The notes beneath the pieces are model-generated. The model saw nothing but the letters and a program-made list of their open reading frames with translations, did not search any database and had not been told where the DNA came from. A stretch of DNA of 64,000 nucleotides from Planctomycetota bacterium (GTDB taxonomy: Bacteria > Planctomycetota > Phycisphaerae > Phycisphaerales > UBA5793): positions 100,861-164,860 of the forward strand of contig CAUJHZ010000061.1 of assembly GCA_963205185.1 (NCBI GenBank), read 5' to 3'. The position numbers and the translations under genes are program-made. Below, one piece after another: positions 50,085 to 59,053 of this stretch. Each line of letters begins with the position of its first letter. The first letter of the stretch is position 1.

Positions 50085-51458
50085 TCACTCCATCGCCGTC
50101 TCGAGCAGCAGGGCCGAAGACAGCAGCACCGTCAGCGCCCCGGCCGCGGCGAGAAGAATCGCAATCGTGATGAACGCTCCGAACAAGCCGAGACCATCGA
50201 TCAGCGCCTGGGCCAGCAGCGGGCCGCTGGCCGCGAAGACCCACGCGCCGCCCATCATCAGGCTCGAGGCGAAGCTCGTGCGATGCGGCAGCAGGCGCTG
50301 GGCCACGGCGATCGACACCGGCGTGGCCGACGCGAATCCGACGCCGGCGCAGATGGCCAACGCGATCGCGACCCACGGCGAGGCAAGCGGGAAGCAGATG
50401 ATGGCAGGCACGCCGATGATCGCCGAGCCGACGAGGATGGGCTTCTCTTTGCCGGGCCGGACGACGAAGGCGCCCAGCAAGCCGCCGATGCCCATGCCGA
50501 TCGACATCGCCGCCTGCATGCGGCCGTTGAGGATCGCCGACGATTCGCGCAGCGAAGCATCGAGCACCGCCGCCCCGCTGGCGCTGAGCGTGACCGACTC
50601 GGCCCAGCGCACCACCAACGTGACCAGCGCCTGGTTGACGGTGAAGCGGGCGATGTTGCCGGCGTACAGGATGGCGACGGAGGTCCAGCGGCGGCGGACC
50701 TGCTCGGGCGAGAGGGCGGCAGCGCGGTCGCCGGCCTGCACGTGGCGGTGCGGGATGGCGCCCACGGCGAGCCAGAGGGCCATCGCGCCCAGAAAGCCGG
50801 GCACGATGAACCAGATGAGCGATCGCAGGCCGAAAGACTCGTTGAGCCAGGGCACGAGCAGGCTGCCGGTGGTCGAGCCGATCATGCCGCCGGTGAAGAA
50901 GACGGCCACTCCCATGGATCGGCGCCGGCCGGAGAGTTGGCCCATGGCCGAAGCGCCCACGGGGTGGAACGCGCCGATGCCGGCCGTGGCGATCGCCTGG
51001 AGGATGAGCAGTTGCGAATAGGTCGTTACAAAGCCGAGCATCGACAGGGCCAGCGCGGCGCCGAGCAGGCCCAGCGGACCGAAGATGCGGGTGTTGTAGC
51101 GATCGCTCGCCGCGGCGACGACGGGCTGAATGAGCCCGCTGCACAGCGAACCGACGGCCAGCAGCAGCGCCCCTTGCCCCTGGCTGATGGTGATGCGCCC
51201 CTCCAGCACGCTCAGCAGCGGGATCACCGTCATGGAGAAGCAATCGACGATGACGTGGGCGATGACGAGGATGGAGAGGCGCTGGGTAACGAGGGTGATG
51301 CCAGCGGGCGCCGCGGGGGCCGGGACGATGCCAGGCGCGGCGGCCGGGGCCGCTATGGGGGCGGCGGCGGGGCCGACGGCGGGCTCAATCACAGCGCCGA
51401 CGGCGGCCGGCGGCGCGGCGGCAGCGCCTGGAGTATCAACCACGACGGGTGAAGGCAT
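50085..51458 (-). CDS. MFS transporter, fosmidomycin-resistance-like
   Basis: A 457-residue membrane protein. The first 55 residues are a Pro/Ala/Val-rich cytoplasmic extension of low complexity. Then 12 hydrophobic segments follow, with GIGAFHPVGASAMGQLSGRRRSMGVAVFFTGGMIGS, the FHP-x-GAA pattern of the Fsr subgroup. The substrate is unknown; Fsr itself exports fosmidomycin. It lies 81 bp after the sensor kinase gene on the same strand and may be controlled by that two-component system. The true start could be an internal Met or Val closer to the first helix. Confidence 0.8.
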   Translation of the reverse strand: MPSPVVVDTPGAAAAPPAAVGAVIEPAVGPAAAPIAAPAAAPGIVPAPAAPAGITLVTQRLSILVIAHVIVDCFSMTVIPLLSVLEGRITISQGQGALLLAVGSLCSGLIQPVVAAASDRYNTRIFGPLGLLGAALALSMLGFVTTYSQLLILQAIATAGIGAFHPVGASAMGQLSGRRRSMGVAVFFTGGMIGSTTGSLLVPWLNESFGLRSLIWFIVPGFLGAMALWLAVGAIPHRHVQAGDRAAALSPEQVRRRWTSVAILYAGNIARFTVNQALVTLVVRWAESVTLSASGAAVLDASLRESSAILNGRMQAAMSIGMGIGGLLGAFVVRPGKEKPILVGSAIIGVPAIICFPLASPWVAIALAICAGVGFASATPVSIAVAQRLLPHRTSFASSLMMGGAWVFAASGPLLAQALIDGLGLFGAFITIAILLAAAGALTVLLSSALLLETAME

Positions 51459-51539
51459 GGACGATGGTAGTCGAGGCTCATTGCGGGCAGGCGGTCGGGC
51501 AGCACCTGAATCGGTACTGTCGCCCGAGGGATTCGGCGC

Positions 51540-53414
51540 TCACGCGGCGGGCGGATGGATGGGCACTTCGAGCACGAAGCACGCGCCCTGGCCGCGCATC
51601 GTGGCCGGGTCGAGCCGCAGGTCGCCTCCCATGTCGCGGGCGAGGCTGCGGCACAGCGCCAGGCCCAGGCCGACGCCGGCGGATGCTTCTTTAGTGGCGC
51701 GCTTGCCGCGCTGGAAGGGGGCAAACAGCCGCCGCGCCGTTTCGCCGTCGATGCCCGGGCCGTGGTCGCGCACGCAGATGAGCACGCGATCGCCGCCTCG
51801 CTTGAGCAAGAGGTCGATCCGGCGCGGGTCGTTGCCGTTGGCGTATTTGCACGCGTTATCGACAAGGTTGGTGAGGATGCGGCTGACGCTGTCACGATCG
51901 ACGTGGACGACCTGCTCGGGGCCCAGTTCGCTGGAGAGGCTCAGTTGCATGCCATGTTCATTGCACTGGCGCTGGAGCAGCGGCCCGATCTCGTCGAGCA
52001 GCGCCTGCACCTTGACGGGTTGCGGCGAAGTGTGCTGGCGGCCCTCTTCGAGCCGGGCGTACGCGAGGACGTTTTCGACGAGCCGCGCCAGGCGCGATGA
52101 CTCGCTGCGCAGGGTTTCGAGGTATTCGCGCCGCCGGGCCGCGTCGGGCACCATGTCATCGGCAAGCATCTCGGAGTAGAGACGAAAGGTGGTCAGCGGC
52201 GTACGAAGCTCGTGGGTGACGGCGGAGGCGAAGTCGCTGCGGCGCCGGCCGTAGAGCAGGCTGGCGTGGAGCATCATTCCGCCGACGCTCAGCGCCAGCA
52301 GCACGACGGCCCAGACGATGACCAGCGCCAGGCGGGTGGGCGTCAGGCCGGCAGCGCTGGCGGCGATGGCGGGCACGCCCTGCACGCCGGCGGGGACGGT
52401 GGCGAGATTGACCAGCGGCGCCGCGTCGCCGTCATCGCCAACGTCGAGGCGCGGCACGACGTCGGCTTCGGGCATGAGATCGGCGACTTCTTCGATAAGC
52501 GTGGCGCGAAGGCGCGGCCAATCAACCAGAAAGCCCTGCAAATGCTGCTGTCCGCCGGCGCGGATCGACCGGAGGTAGATGAGTTCAGGTTGCGACGCGG
52601 CATCGCCGACCCACAGCGGGACGAACGGGCCGACGTGCACCGCATCGGACTTCGTGAAGACCGGCGGCGGAGCGAGCGAGCCGATATCCGCGGTCTGGCG
52701 CGGCGGGCTCGCATCGAGTTGCTGCGCGCCGGCCTGGTACGCTTCGTTGCTCTCGATGCTGCGCGCGGCCCGCTTGACCTGTTCGATGTTCGACCAGTTG
52801 ATCTGCGCTTTCTGGTAGTCGGCGCCGACATCCTCCTGCATCTGAAACACCTGCGCGGGCGGAGGCTCGGGCGTCATCGCCAGCGCCGACTCGGCATCGA
52901 TCACGCGGGCGCGGAGGTCGTCGAGATGGATCAGATGCGCGATGCGGTCGAGCACGGTATTGCAGCCGAGTATCTGCTCGGAAGTGAGAACGGTCGATTC
53001 GGCGAGGTCGCGATGATTGCTCGTAGGCACCTGCGGCGAACTGAGCCGTCCCTGCGCATCGATCTGGAAGTGCAGCGTGATGATCGGCTCGCGGAACGTG
53101 AGCAGCGGCGAAGGCGTGAGCACCGCGCCTTCGTCGATGGGCGTGAGCATGCGGGTGTAGGCGCGTTCCTGCGGGTAGTAGGACAGGTATTCAAAGTATG
53201 GCCGAGCCGCTTCGCGCGCCAGGCGCGGGCCGAGCCAGGAGTCCATCCGCCACAGCGCCAGGCGCAGGACTTCCTGCCGGCGGGCGTCGGCGCGGGCCTG
53301 GAACTCCGAGCGTTCGAGCGCGAGCACCGCCGAAGTCACCCACGCCAGGGCGATGACGACCAGCGCAGCGCCGAGCGCAAACCACTTCCACCATGCACCA
53401 GGTCGCCTGCTCAT
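51540..53414 (-). CDS. Sensor histidine kinase
   Basis: A 624-residue membrane kinase. An N-terminal helix (FALGAALVVIALAWVTSAVLAL) is followed by a long periplasmic sensor region (residues about 35-350) and a second helix (LALVIVWAVVLLALSVGGMML). The kinase core has phospho-acceptor His in SAVTHELRTPLTTFRLYSEML (about residue 400), then ILTNLVDNACKYA, VRDHGPGID and GVGLGLALCRSLARDMGG. No HAMP domain is evident. It overlaps the response regulator gene by four bases (ATGA), so they form a pair. The periplasmic sensor has no motif that I can name. Confidence 0.9.
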   Translation of the reverse strand: MSRRPGAWWKWFALGAALVVIALAWVTSAVLALERSEFQARADARRQEVLRLALWRMDSWLGPRLAREAARPYFEYLSYYPQERAYTRMLTPIDEGAVLTPSPLLTFREPIITLHFQIDAQGRLSSPQVPTSNHRDLAESTVLTSEQILGCNTVLDRIAHLIHLDDLRARVIDAESALAMTPEPPPAQVFQMQEDVGADYQKAQINWSNIEQVKRAARSIESNEAYQAGAQQLDASPPRQTADIGSLAPPPVFTKSDAVHVGPFVPLWVGDAASQPELIYLRSIRAGGQQHLQGFLVDWPRLRATLIEEVADLMPEADVVPRLDVGDDGDAAPLVNLATVPAGVQGVPAIAASAAGLTPTRLALVIVWAVVLLALSVGGMMLHASLLYGRRRSDFASAVTHELRTPLTTFRLYSEMLADDMVPDAARRREYLETLRSESSRLARLVENVLAYARLEEGRQHTSPQPVKVQALLDEIGPLLQRQCNEHGMQLSLSSELGPEQVVHVDRDSVSRILTNLVDNACKYANGNDPRRIDLLLKRGGDRVLICVRDHGPGIDGETARRLFAPFQRGKRATKEASAGVGLGLALCRSLARDMGGDLRLDPATMRGQGACFVLEVPIHPPAA

Positions 53415-54124
53415 CGCGGCTCGATCTCCACTTCACTGCTGAGCATGTATCCCTTGCCGCGCACAGTGGCGATCATCTCGGTGTCGTGCTCATTCACGGC
53501 GAGTTTGTCGCGCAGGCGGGCGACGTGCATGTCAACGGTGCGCGTCTCGACGCCGCGCGGGTCGATACCCCACACGCGGTGGAGCAGTTCATCGCGGGTG
53601 ATGATGCGGCCGGCGTTGGCGGCGAGGTAGCGCAGAATGCCGGCTTCGCGCTGCGAGAGCGTGGCGCAGCAGGCGCCGGCCTGCACGACTTCGCAGCGGT
53701 CCAGCCGGACGATCATGTTTCCCAGGCGCAGGCTCTGCACGTCGCTGGGGCGCTCGGGGCTGCGGCGGAGCACGGCCTCGACGCGCGCGAGCAGTTCGCG
53801 GGCGCTGAAGGGCTTGATGACGTAGTCATCGGCGCCACTGACGAGGCCGCGCACGCGATCATCTTCGCTGCCGCGCGCGGTCACCATGATGACGGGCAAG
53901 GTGGGACGGGCGGCGCGGAGGTCATCGAGGATGCTGTAGCCGTCGCGGCCGGGCAGCATGACGTCGAGCAGGACGAGATCGATGCTGGATTCGACGGCCA
54001 TCGCCGCGCCGCGCCGGCCGTCGGCGGCTTCCAGCACTCCGTAGCCGGCGTAGCGCAGCGCATCGACGAGGCCGCGCCGGATCGCCGTGTCATCTTCGAC
54101 TACCAGGATGGTCTGCTGCGTCAC
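53411..54124 (-). CDS. OmpR-family response regulator
   Basis: A 237-residue regulator. The receiver has acidic residues in VVEDD, phospho-acceptor Asp54 (DLVLLDVMLP), Thr in VTARG and Lys in YVIKPF. The winged-helix DNA-binding domain follows (LSQREAGILRYLAANAGRIITRDELLHRVWG, ETRTVDMHVARLRDKL, TVRGKGYML). It is the cognate partner of the kinase whose start overlaps its stop. It probably controls the neighbouring VWA genes and itself, judged from the operon layout only. Confidence 0.93.
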   Translation of the reverse strand: MTQQTILVVEDDTAIRRGLVDALRYAGYGVLEAADGRRGAAMAVESSIDLVLLDVMLPGRDGYSILDDLRAARPTLPVIMVTARGSEDDRVRGLVSGADDYVIKPFSARELLARVEAVLRRSPERPSDVQSLRLGNMIVRLDRCEVVQAGACCATLSQREAGILRYLAANAGRIITRDELLHRVWGIDPRGVETRTVDMHVARLRDKLAVNEHDTEMIATVRGKGYMLSSEVEIEPR

Positions 54125-54180
54125 GACTCAATCCTCGGGCCAGGGATCATACCGCATGGCGATGGGCTGCGGGCGCGGCA

Positions 54181-54211
54181 GCGGCGTGGCGCCGCACCGG
54201 CGCCACGCCGC
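54181..54211. other. Strong hairpin between the VWA gene and the response regulator gene
   Basis: A perfect 13-bp stem GCGGCGTGGCGCC/GGCGCCACGCCGC with loop GCACC in the 135-bp gap. No T-run follows on either strand, so it is not a classical terminator. It could reduce read-through from the VWA genes into the two-component genes or stabilise RNA ends. Confidence 0.75.
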
Positions 54212-54259
54212 AAAGTGTTCGGGGGGAAGGCTCCCGAACGAAAGGGGTCACTGGCACGA

Positions 54260-55549
54260 TCAGCAATCCTCAACCTTGAGTTGGGCCTGGTCGTCCTGCG
54301 GCTGTTCCGCCGCCGGCTGTTCGAGCGCGGGATCCGGCTTGAACTGGAAACCCTTGGCCTGCGCCTGAGCGCGGATCGCTCCACGCAGAGCCGCGTCGAA
54401 CGAGCGGTCGGCATCGCTCTGGTGCTTTTTCATTTCTTCGTTGACATAGGCCTGGCGCTTGGCGCTGTAGTCGGCAATCTCCTTCTGGATCGCTTCGCGC
54501 TTGGTGTTCACCTCGGCGATGCGGGCCTGCTTCTGCTCGAGTGTCATGCCGCGCATCGCTTCGGGCAGTTCTTCATCCTTGATCTCGGCGAGTTTGAAAT
54601 CCTCGGCTTTGCAGGCGTCGACGAGATCCCAACCGGCGTTCCAGTAGAGGCCGCCGCCCTTGGTCGAGCAGCGCTGGGCCGCGGTGGCGGTGTTGAGCGA
54701 CTGGGCGTTGGCGTCCTGCTGGGCCTGGTTCATTTTGCCCTGCTCGCCCGCAGCGCCGTAGGGGATGTACGTTTCGTTGATCGCGCTGCTCAGTTCGGCG
54801 AGTTTGTCATCAAAGGGAGATGCGATGACGATGTTGCCGTTGTTGTGGTCAATGGCGGCGTAGTGGCCGTCGGCGAGCAGGGCGACTTCGCGCCAGCCCG
54901 GCGCGATCTGATCGGCCGGGTTGCCGCAGTAGATGGCGTTGACCATCACGCCGCGCGAAATGAGACTCTTGCACACGTCGGGGTAGCGGAACTGCTGGTC
55001 CTGGTCGGCGGATTCATTGCCGGCGACGACGACGAGTTTGAGGGTGCTGTCAGAGGGCGTCCAGTCGAGTTGCTCGCCGGCTTCGCGCAGGACGCGGCCA
55101 ACGAGTTCGGTGCCGCCGTTGGTGCGCAGCGCGAACAGTTGGCGCGAAACCTCATCGAGGTCTTCGGTGAAGGGGCAGTCGATTCTCACCCAGCCGTCTT
55201 CGGCGATGTGGCCGTCGTTGCCGTACGTGAGCAGCGCCACGCGCAGGCGCGGCGTGGGCGTAGCCAGCGCGAGATCGTTGACAATGTCCCAGAGTTTGAG
55301 TTTGGCCGCTTCGATGAGGCCATCCATGCTGCCGCTCGTGTCGAGACAGATGGCCAGTTCGACGGTGCGGCGAGCGGCCTCGCGCGGCTGAACCACGAAC
55401 GGCGGGAGCGCTCCGACGCCTTCGAGAATGAAGACCTGGCCTTCGCCCAGAGGGAGAATCTGCTCCTGGGCCGTCTGCGGAGGCGGCGCGGCGAGCGCGA
55501 GGGCGGATGCGGATACTGCGGCAAGTGATGAAGCACGAAGGAAGTTCAT
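54260..55549 (-). CDS. Secreted von Willebrand factor A-domain protein
   Basis: A 429-residue protein with a signal peptide (MNFLRASSLAAVSASALALA) and a VWA domain with MIDAS motif DTSGSMDG (VELAICLDTSGSMD) followed by TNGGTELVGRVL. The C-terminal third is a charged helical region (MTLEQKQARIAEVNTKREAIQKEIADYSAKRQAYVNEEMKK) and a Gln/Pro-rich tail. AAGGAG lies 5 bases before the ATG. It is encoded directly after the VIT/VWA protein and before the two-component genes. VWA domains bind proteins through a metal ion. The specific partner is unknown. Confidence 0.85.
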   Translation of the reverse strand: MNFLRASSLAAVSASALALAAPPPQTAQEQILPLGEGQVFILEGVGALPPFVVQPREAARRTVELAICLDTSGSMDGLIEAAKLKLWDIVNDLALATPTPRLRVALLTYGNDGHIAEDGWVRIDCPFTEDLDEVSRQLFALRTNGGTELVGRVLREAGEQLDWTPSDSTLKLVVVAGNESADQDQQFRYPDVCKSLISRGVMVNAIYCGNPADQIAPGWREVALLADGHYAAIDHNNGNIVIASPFDDKLAELSSAINETYIPYGAAGEQGKMNQAQQDANAQSLNTATAAQRCSTKGGGLYWNAGWDLVDACKAEDFKLAEIKDEELPEAMRGMTLEQKQARIAEVNTKREAIQKEIADYSAKRQAYVNEEMKKHQSDADRSFDAALRGAIRAQAQAKGFQFKPDPALEQPAAEQPQDDQAQLKVEDC

Positions 55550-55586
55550 GGAGTTCTCCTTGGATGACGATCGGATGGTTGCGTGA

Positions 55587-57923
55587 TTACGGATTCGGGC
55601 TGTTTCGCACGAGGATGTTGCGGCCTTCGTAACGGAGCATGATGTCGCCGTCGAGCGAGAGTACGCCCTGGCGGTTCTGGGTGATGAGCGCCTGGAGGAT
55701 GGCGATGTGTTCGGGGCTGCCGAACTGCACGGTCTCATCAGGCGTGATGGCTTCGCCGGGAGTTTCGCTGGGCGTGATGAGTTGCGAATCGATCCAGCAG
55801 TTGTCCCGCTTGAAGAACGCGCGGTCGCAGACCTGCTGCACAGCGGAGATCTCCACGCGATTGAGTTTGTCATCCACGTACTGGTTCTGGTAATTCAGTT
55901 TCGCCTGGAGCTTCTGCTCGTTGAAGTTGACGCCCTGGTTGACGGCGCTCTGGCCCCAGCGCTGCTGAACGGCGCGGGTGTCGAGGTTTGTATTGCAGTT
56001 CGCCTGGAGGTTGTTCCAATCGGAGAGATCGGTGCCCTCGGTGGCGAGGAACGCCGTGTACTCCGTAAGGATGCCGAACTCCGTAGACAGGCGGAGAATC
56101 TCCTCGGCCAGTTCGCGGTAGCGCGGATCTTCGAACACCGGCGTGTTGTTGGTGATGCTGCCGACCGACGCAGCGCCGGCCTGGCGGATCTGATCGACGA
56201 GATACGCGATGCGCCGGCTGGCCCACAGCCGCGGCACAAAGGCGTTGCGCGTCGTGGCGCTGCCCAGATCGAACTCGAACTCGAAGGTCTTCTGCTCGCC
56301 GAGGAAATCGCCCGTCAAACGGAAGTGCAGCGGCGAAGCGTTGGCCCCGGGCTGGCGATACTGGCCAAGCACGATGAGTTGATCGCCGTCGAACAGATCG
56401 GGCAGCGCCGAGGGAATGAGTTCGCGAACCGCGGCGCCGGTGGTCTCCTGACCCTGATCATCGATCGTGTCGAGATTCGCGTTGGCAAGGACGGGGCCGG
56501 ACAGGCGGCGGAAGGTCTGCGCGACTTTGAGTTCGACATCTTCATCGGGCTGAACGTAGACGGACACGGCGCGGGTGGCGTCGGAAAGGCGATCGAGCAG
56601 CGGGACGTTGACGTCGTTGCCCACGCCGAAGGTAAAGATGCGGCGGTGCTGGGGGTTGCCCTTGTCCGCCAGGGCGCGGATGTCCACTTCTGAAGTCCGG
56701 CCGACGGTCGGCAGGCCATCGGTGAGGAAGAGCACGATGGGCAGGCGGCCTTCAGTCGATTCATGCGTCTTGAGCGCCTCGACGAGGGCGTCGTGTATGT
56801 TGGTCCCCCCGCCGGCGCGCATCATGTCGAGGTAGACGCGGGCGGCCGCGGCGCTCTTGCTGTTCTTTTCGACGGGTTGGTTCGAGAAGAGCGAGACGGT
56901 CGTGGAGAAGTCGATGATGTTGAACGCTTCGCCGTCTTCCAGGCCTTCGAGCACCTGCAATGCCGCGGCCTTGGCCTGGTCCATCTTCGGCCCGGCCATG
57001 GAGCCGCTGCGGTCGATGACGAGCGTGACTTCGCGCTTGATGCCTGGGCGCTGGTCTTTGGATTCGCCGGGCAGGCCGGCGACGAGCAGGAAGTAGCCGC
57101 CTTCGATCTTGGGATCGGGATACGCGTAGAGCGAAGCGGTAACGCCCTGCTGCTCGCGCAGATAGGACAGGCGAAATGATCCGGGATCGGCCACGCTGCC
57201 GGGTGCGATGCCGGCGCTGAAGTGATTGGGCGACACGCGCTTGGTCTCGAGCGTGTGGCTGGGGGAATAGACCATGGAGATGGGCTGACGCGACTGCATG
57301 TCCACCTGCACGTTCCAGGGATGCCGGCGGTCGAGCGACTCGCTGCGGGGCAGGATGTAATCGACGCGCGGGCCATCGACGCTGAGCAGATGCTCGTAGG
57401 TGAGGCGGACCTTCTGCGTGCCGCCGGCGGGGACGGGAAAGACGCTTGAGCGGACGAGGTTGTAGCCGGCGAATTCGAGCAGTGCGGGGTCGCGGACCTT
57501 GGCCACGATGGCGTCGTAGAGGCGGCGGGCTTCGTCGCGGCGCATGACCTGAGCGGTGGGCTCGGCGGAGGCGCCCTCGAAGAGGAACGAGCCGACGACG
57601 GCGCCATCGGGCACCGGCAGCAGCAGCACCGCCTCGGCCTGGGCCGATGAGGTGTTGCGCAGCGACACTTCGAGCGTGGTCGTCGCGGTGGAATCGAGGA
57701 TGCGGACTTTTGCATCGACCTTTTCGATGAGAATTGGATCGCCCGGGCGCACGACGTTGAAACTGCGGGCCTGGGGCACGACGACCTGGGTCGCGCTGCC
57801 GAGGCTGGAGCGGATGATGATCTCGATCTGCTGGTCCTGGGCGCTGGCCGGGACGGCGAACAGGCCGAGGAGGGTGAGGAGGGTGGTTATCAGGCGTGCG
57901 GTAGAGCCGGGCGTGGTCTGCAT
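55587..57923 (-). CDS. Secreted VIT and VWA domain protein
   Basis: A 778-residue protein with a signal peptide (LITTLLTLLGLFAVPASAQ). A VIT domain follows (residues about 60-220; VDAKVRILDSTATTTLEVSLRNTSSAQAEAVLLLPVPDGAVV, RRDEARRLYDAIVAKVRDPALLE). A VWA domain then has MIDAS DRSGSMAG, GGTNIHDAL and FLTDGLPTVG. This is the architecture of inter-alpha-trypsin-inhibitor heavy-chain-like proteins. The C-terminal 200 residues are unassigned and include two cysteines (CDRAFFKRDNC). It is the first gene of the run VIT/VWA, VWA, regulator, kinase, MFS. Its role is probably at the cell surface or in the periplasm. Confidence 0.88.
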   Translation of the reverse strand: MQTTPGSTARLITTLLTLLGLFAVPASAQDQQIEIIIRSSLGSATQVVVPQARSFNVVRPGDPILIEKVDAKVRILDSTATTTLEVSLRNTSSAQAEAVLLLPVPDGAVVGSFLFEGASAEPTAQVMRRDEARRLYDAIVAKVRDPALLEFAGYNLVRSSVFPVPAGGTQKVRLTYEHLLSVDGPRVDYILPRSESLDRRHPWNVQVDMQSRQPISMVYSPSHTLETKRVSPNHFSAGIAPGSVADPGSFRLSYLREQQGVTASLYAYPDPKIEGGYFLLVAGLPGESKDQRPGIKREVTLVIDRSGSMAGPKMDQAKAAALQVLEGLEDGEAFNIIDFSTTVSLFSNQPVEKNSKSAAAARVYLDMMRAGGGTNIHDALVEALKTHESTEGRLPIVLFLTDGLPTVGRTSEVDIRALADKGNPQHRRIFTFGVGNDVNVPLLDRLSDATRAVSVYVQPDEDVELKVAQTFRRLSGPVLANANLDTIDDQGQETTGAAVRELIPSALPDLFDGDQLIVLGQYRQPGANASPLHFRLTGDFLGEQKTFEFEFDLGSATTRNAFVPRLWASRRIAYLVDQIRQAGAASVGSITNNTPVFEDPRYRELAEEILRLSTEFGILTEYTAFLATEGTDLSDWNNLQANCNTNLDTRAVQQRWGQSAVNQGVNFNEQKLQAKLNYQNQYVDDKLNRVEISAVQQVCDRAFFKRDNCWIDSQLITPSETPGEAITPDETVQFGSPEHIAILQALITQNRQGVLSLDGDIMLRYEGRNILVRNSPNP

Positions 57924-58032
57924 GCGTCAATCTCCTGCGGCGAGCGAATCGGTTCCCGCCCACAGTAGATATACGCTCGAACGGCATGCAGGCGCGCAAC
58001 AGCGCTGTAACAACGGCAAACCCAGCGGCGGA

Positions 58033-58929
58033 TCAGATCTGCCCGACCCAGCCGCGGTCGTGTTGTTTGAACAGTTGGCGCAGCGACTCGACCTGCTCGG
58101 CGGGCAGCGGGCCCTTATCGAGCAGTTGCACGTTGCGCAGGAAGTGGTCGGCGCGGCGGGTGCCGATGATGATGCTGCTCACGCCCGGCTGGAATGCGGC
58201 AAAGCGCAGGAAGAGTTCATCCCAGGCGAGCGGTTCGGGTTCGAGTTTCATCGCTCGGGCGCGCTTCCAGTATTCCTCGCAGTATTCGCCGGCGGGCTGC
58301 TCGTCGAAGCGCCAGAAGGCGTTGGCCAGCGGGCGCTTGATGATGACGCCCAGGCCCCTGGCCTTGCAGTGCGGCAGGGCGCGGTCGAGGCAGGACTGAT
58401 CGCAGATGTTCAGCGAAGTCTGGATGCTGGCGAAGCGGCCCGAGTCGATGGCCCAGAGCAGTGCTTCGTTATCGCCGCTGTAGGCTGCGCAGCGGATCTT
58501 GCCGGCCTCGACGGCGCGATCCAGCGCGTCGATGGCGTCGCCCTGCCGAAGCACATCCAGGCCGCACGAGTGCAGGTGCATGATGTCGATGCGGTCGGTC
58601 TTGAGCAGCTGGAGCGAGCGGTCGATGCCTGTGGTGATGGCGCCGGGCGACCAGTCTTCGTTCATGTCGCGGTCGTAGCCGCACTTGCTGCTGAGGACGA
58701 ATTCATCGCGCCGGCTGGCGATGGCCTTGCCGATGCGCTCTTCGGAGAGGCCGTACATCCCGGCGGTGTCGATGAGCGTGACGCCCGAGTCGAGCATGGC
58801 GTTGAGCAGGGCCTGCACGTCGCGGTCGCCCACGCCGCCTTTCTCGCCGGGCGCGTGCCAGATGGCCGCTCCGCCGAAGCCGATGGCGGAGACGTTGAGG
58901 CCGGTGTTGCCGAATGGGCGCTGCTGCAT
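58033..58929 (-). CDS. Aldo/keto reductase
   Basis: A 298-residue AKR-superfamily protein with a TIM barrel start (RPFGNTGLNVSAIGFGGAAIW). The catalytic tetrad is present: Asp54 and Tyr59 (DTAGMYG), Lys82 (SSKCGYD) and His118 (DIMHLHSCG). NADPH-contact segments appear near the end (VSSIIIGTRRADHF). It reduces aldehydes or ketones with NADPH; the substrate is not predictable. It is a single gene divergent from hrpA with 124 bp between them. Several cysteines (ICDQSC, HC) are not those of the ferredoxin-containing subfamily. Confidence 0.9.
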   Translation of the reverse strand: MQQRPFGNTGLNVSAIGFGGAAIWHAPGEKGGVGDRDVQALLNAMLDSGVTLIDTAGMYGLSEERIGKAIASRRDEFVLSSKCGYDRDMNEDWSPGAITTGIDRSLQLLKTDRIDIMHLHSCGLDVLRQGDAIDALDRAVEAGKIRCAAYSGDNEALLWAIDSGRFASIQTSLNICDQSCLDRALPHCKARGLGVIIKRPLANAFWRFDEQPAGEYCEEYWKRARAMKLEPEPLAWDELFLRFAAFQPGVSSIIIGTRRADHFLRNVQLLDKGPLPAEQVESLRQLFKQHDRGWVGQI

Positions 58930-59053
58930 CTCATCCTCCCGTCGAATTGAGCGTTACATGACGATGGTACGCGCCGGAGTGGCCGGTTCACTGCACGGCG
59001 CGTGGCGCGGGATGCACCCTTACAATCTGCGGCTATTTTTGGAAGCCACCCTC

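Noticed and set aside
49660..51021. Plus-strand gene beginning near the CATAAT box
   Set aside because: Most of it is antisense to the MFS transporter; the part outside has no recognisable composition or homologue-like motif.
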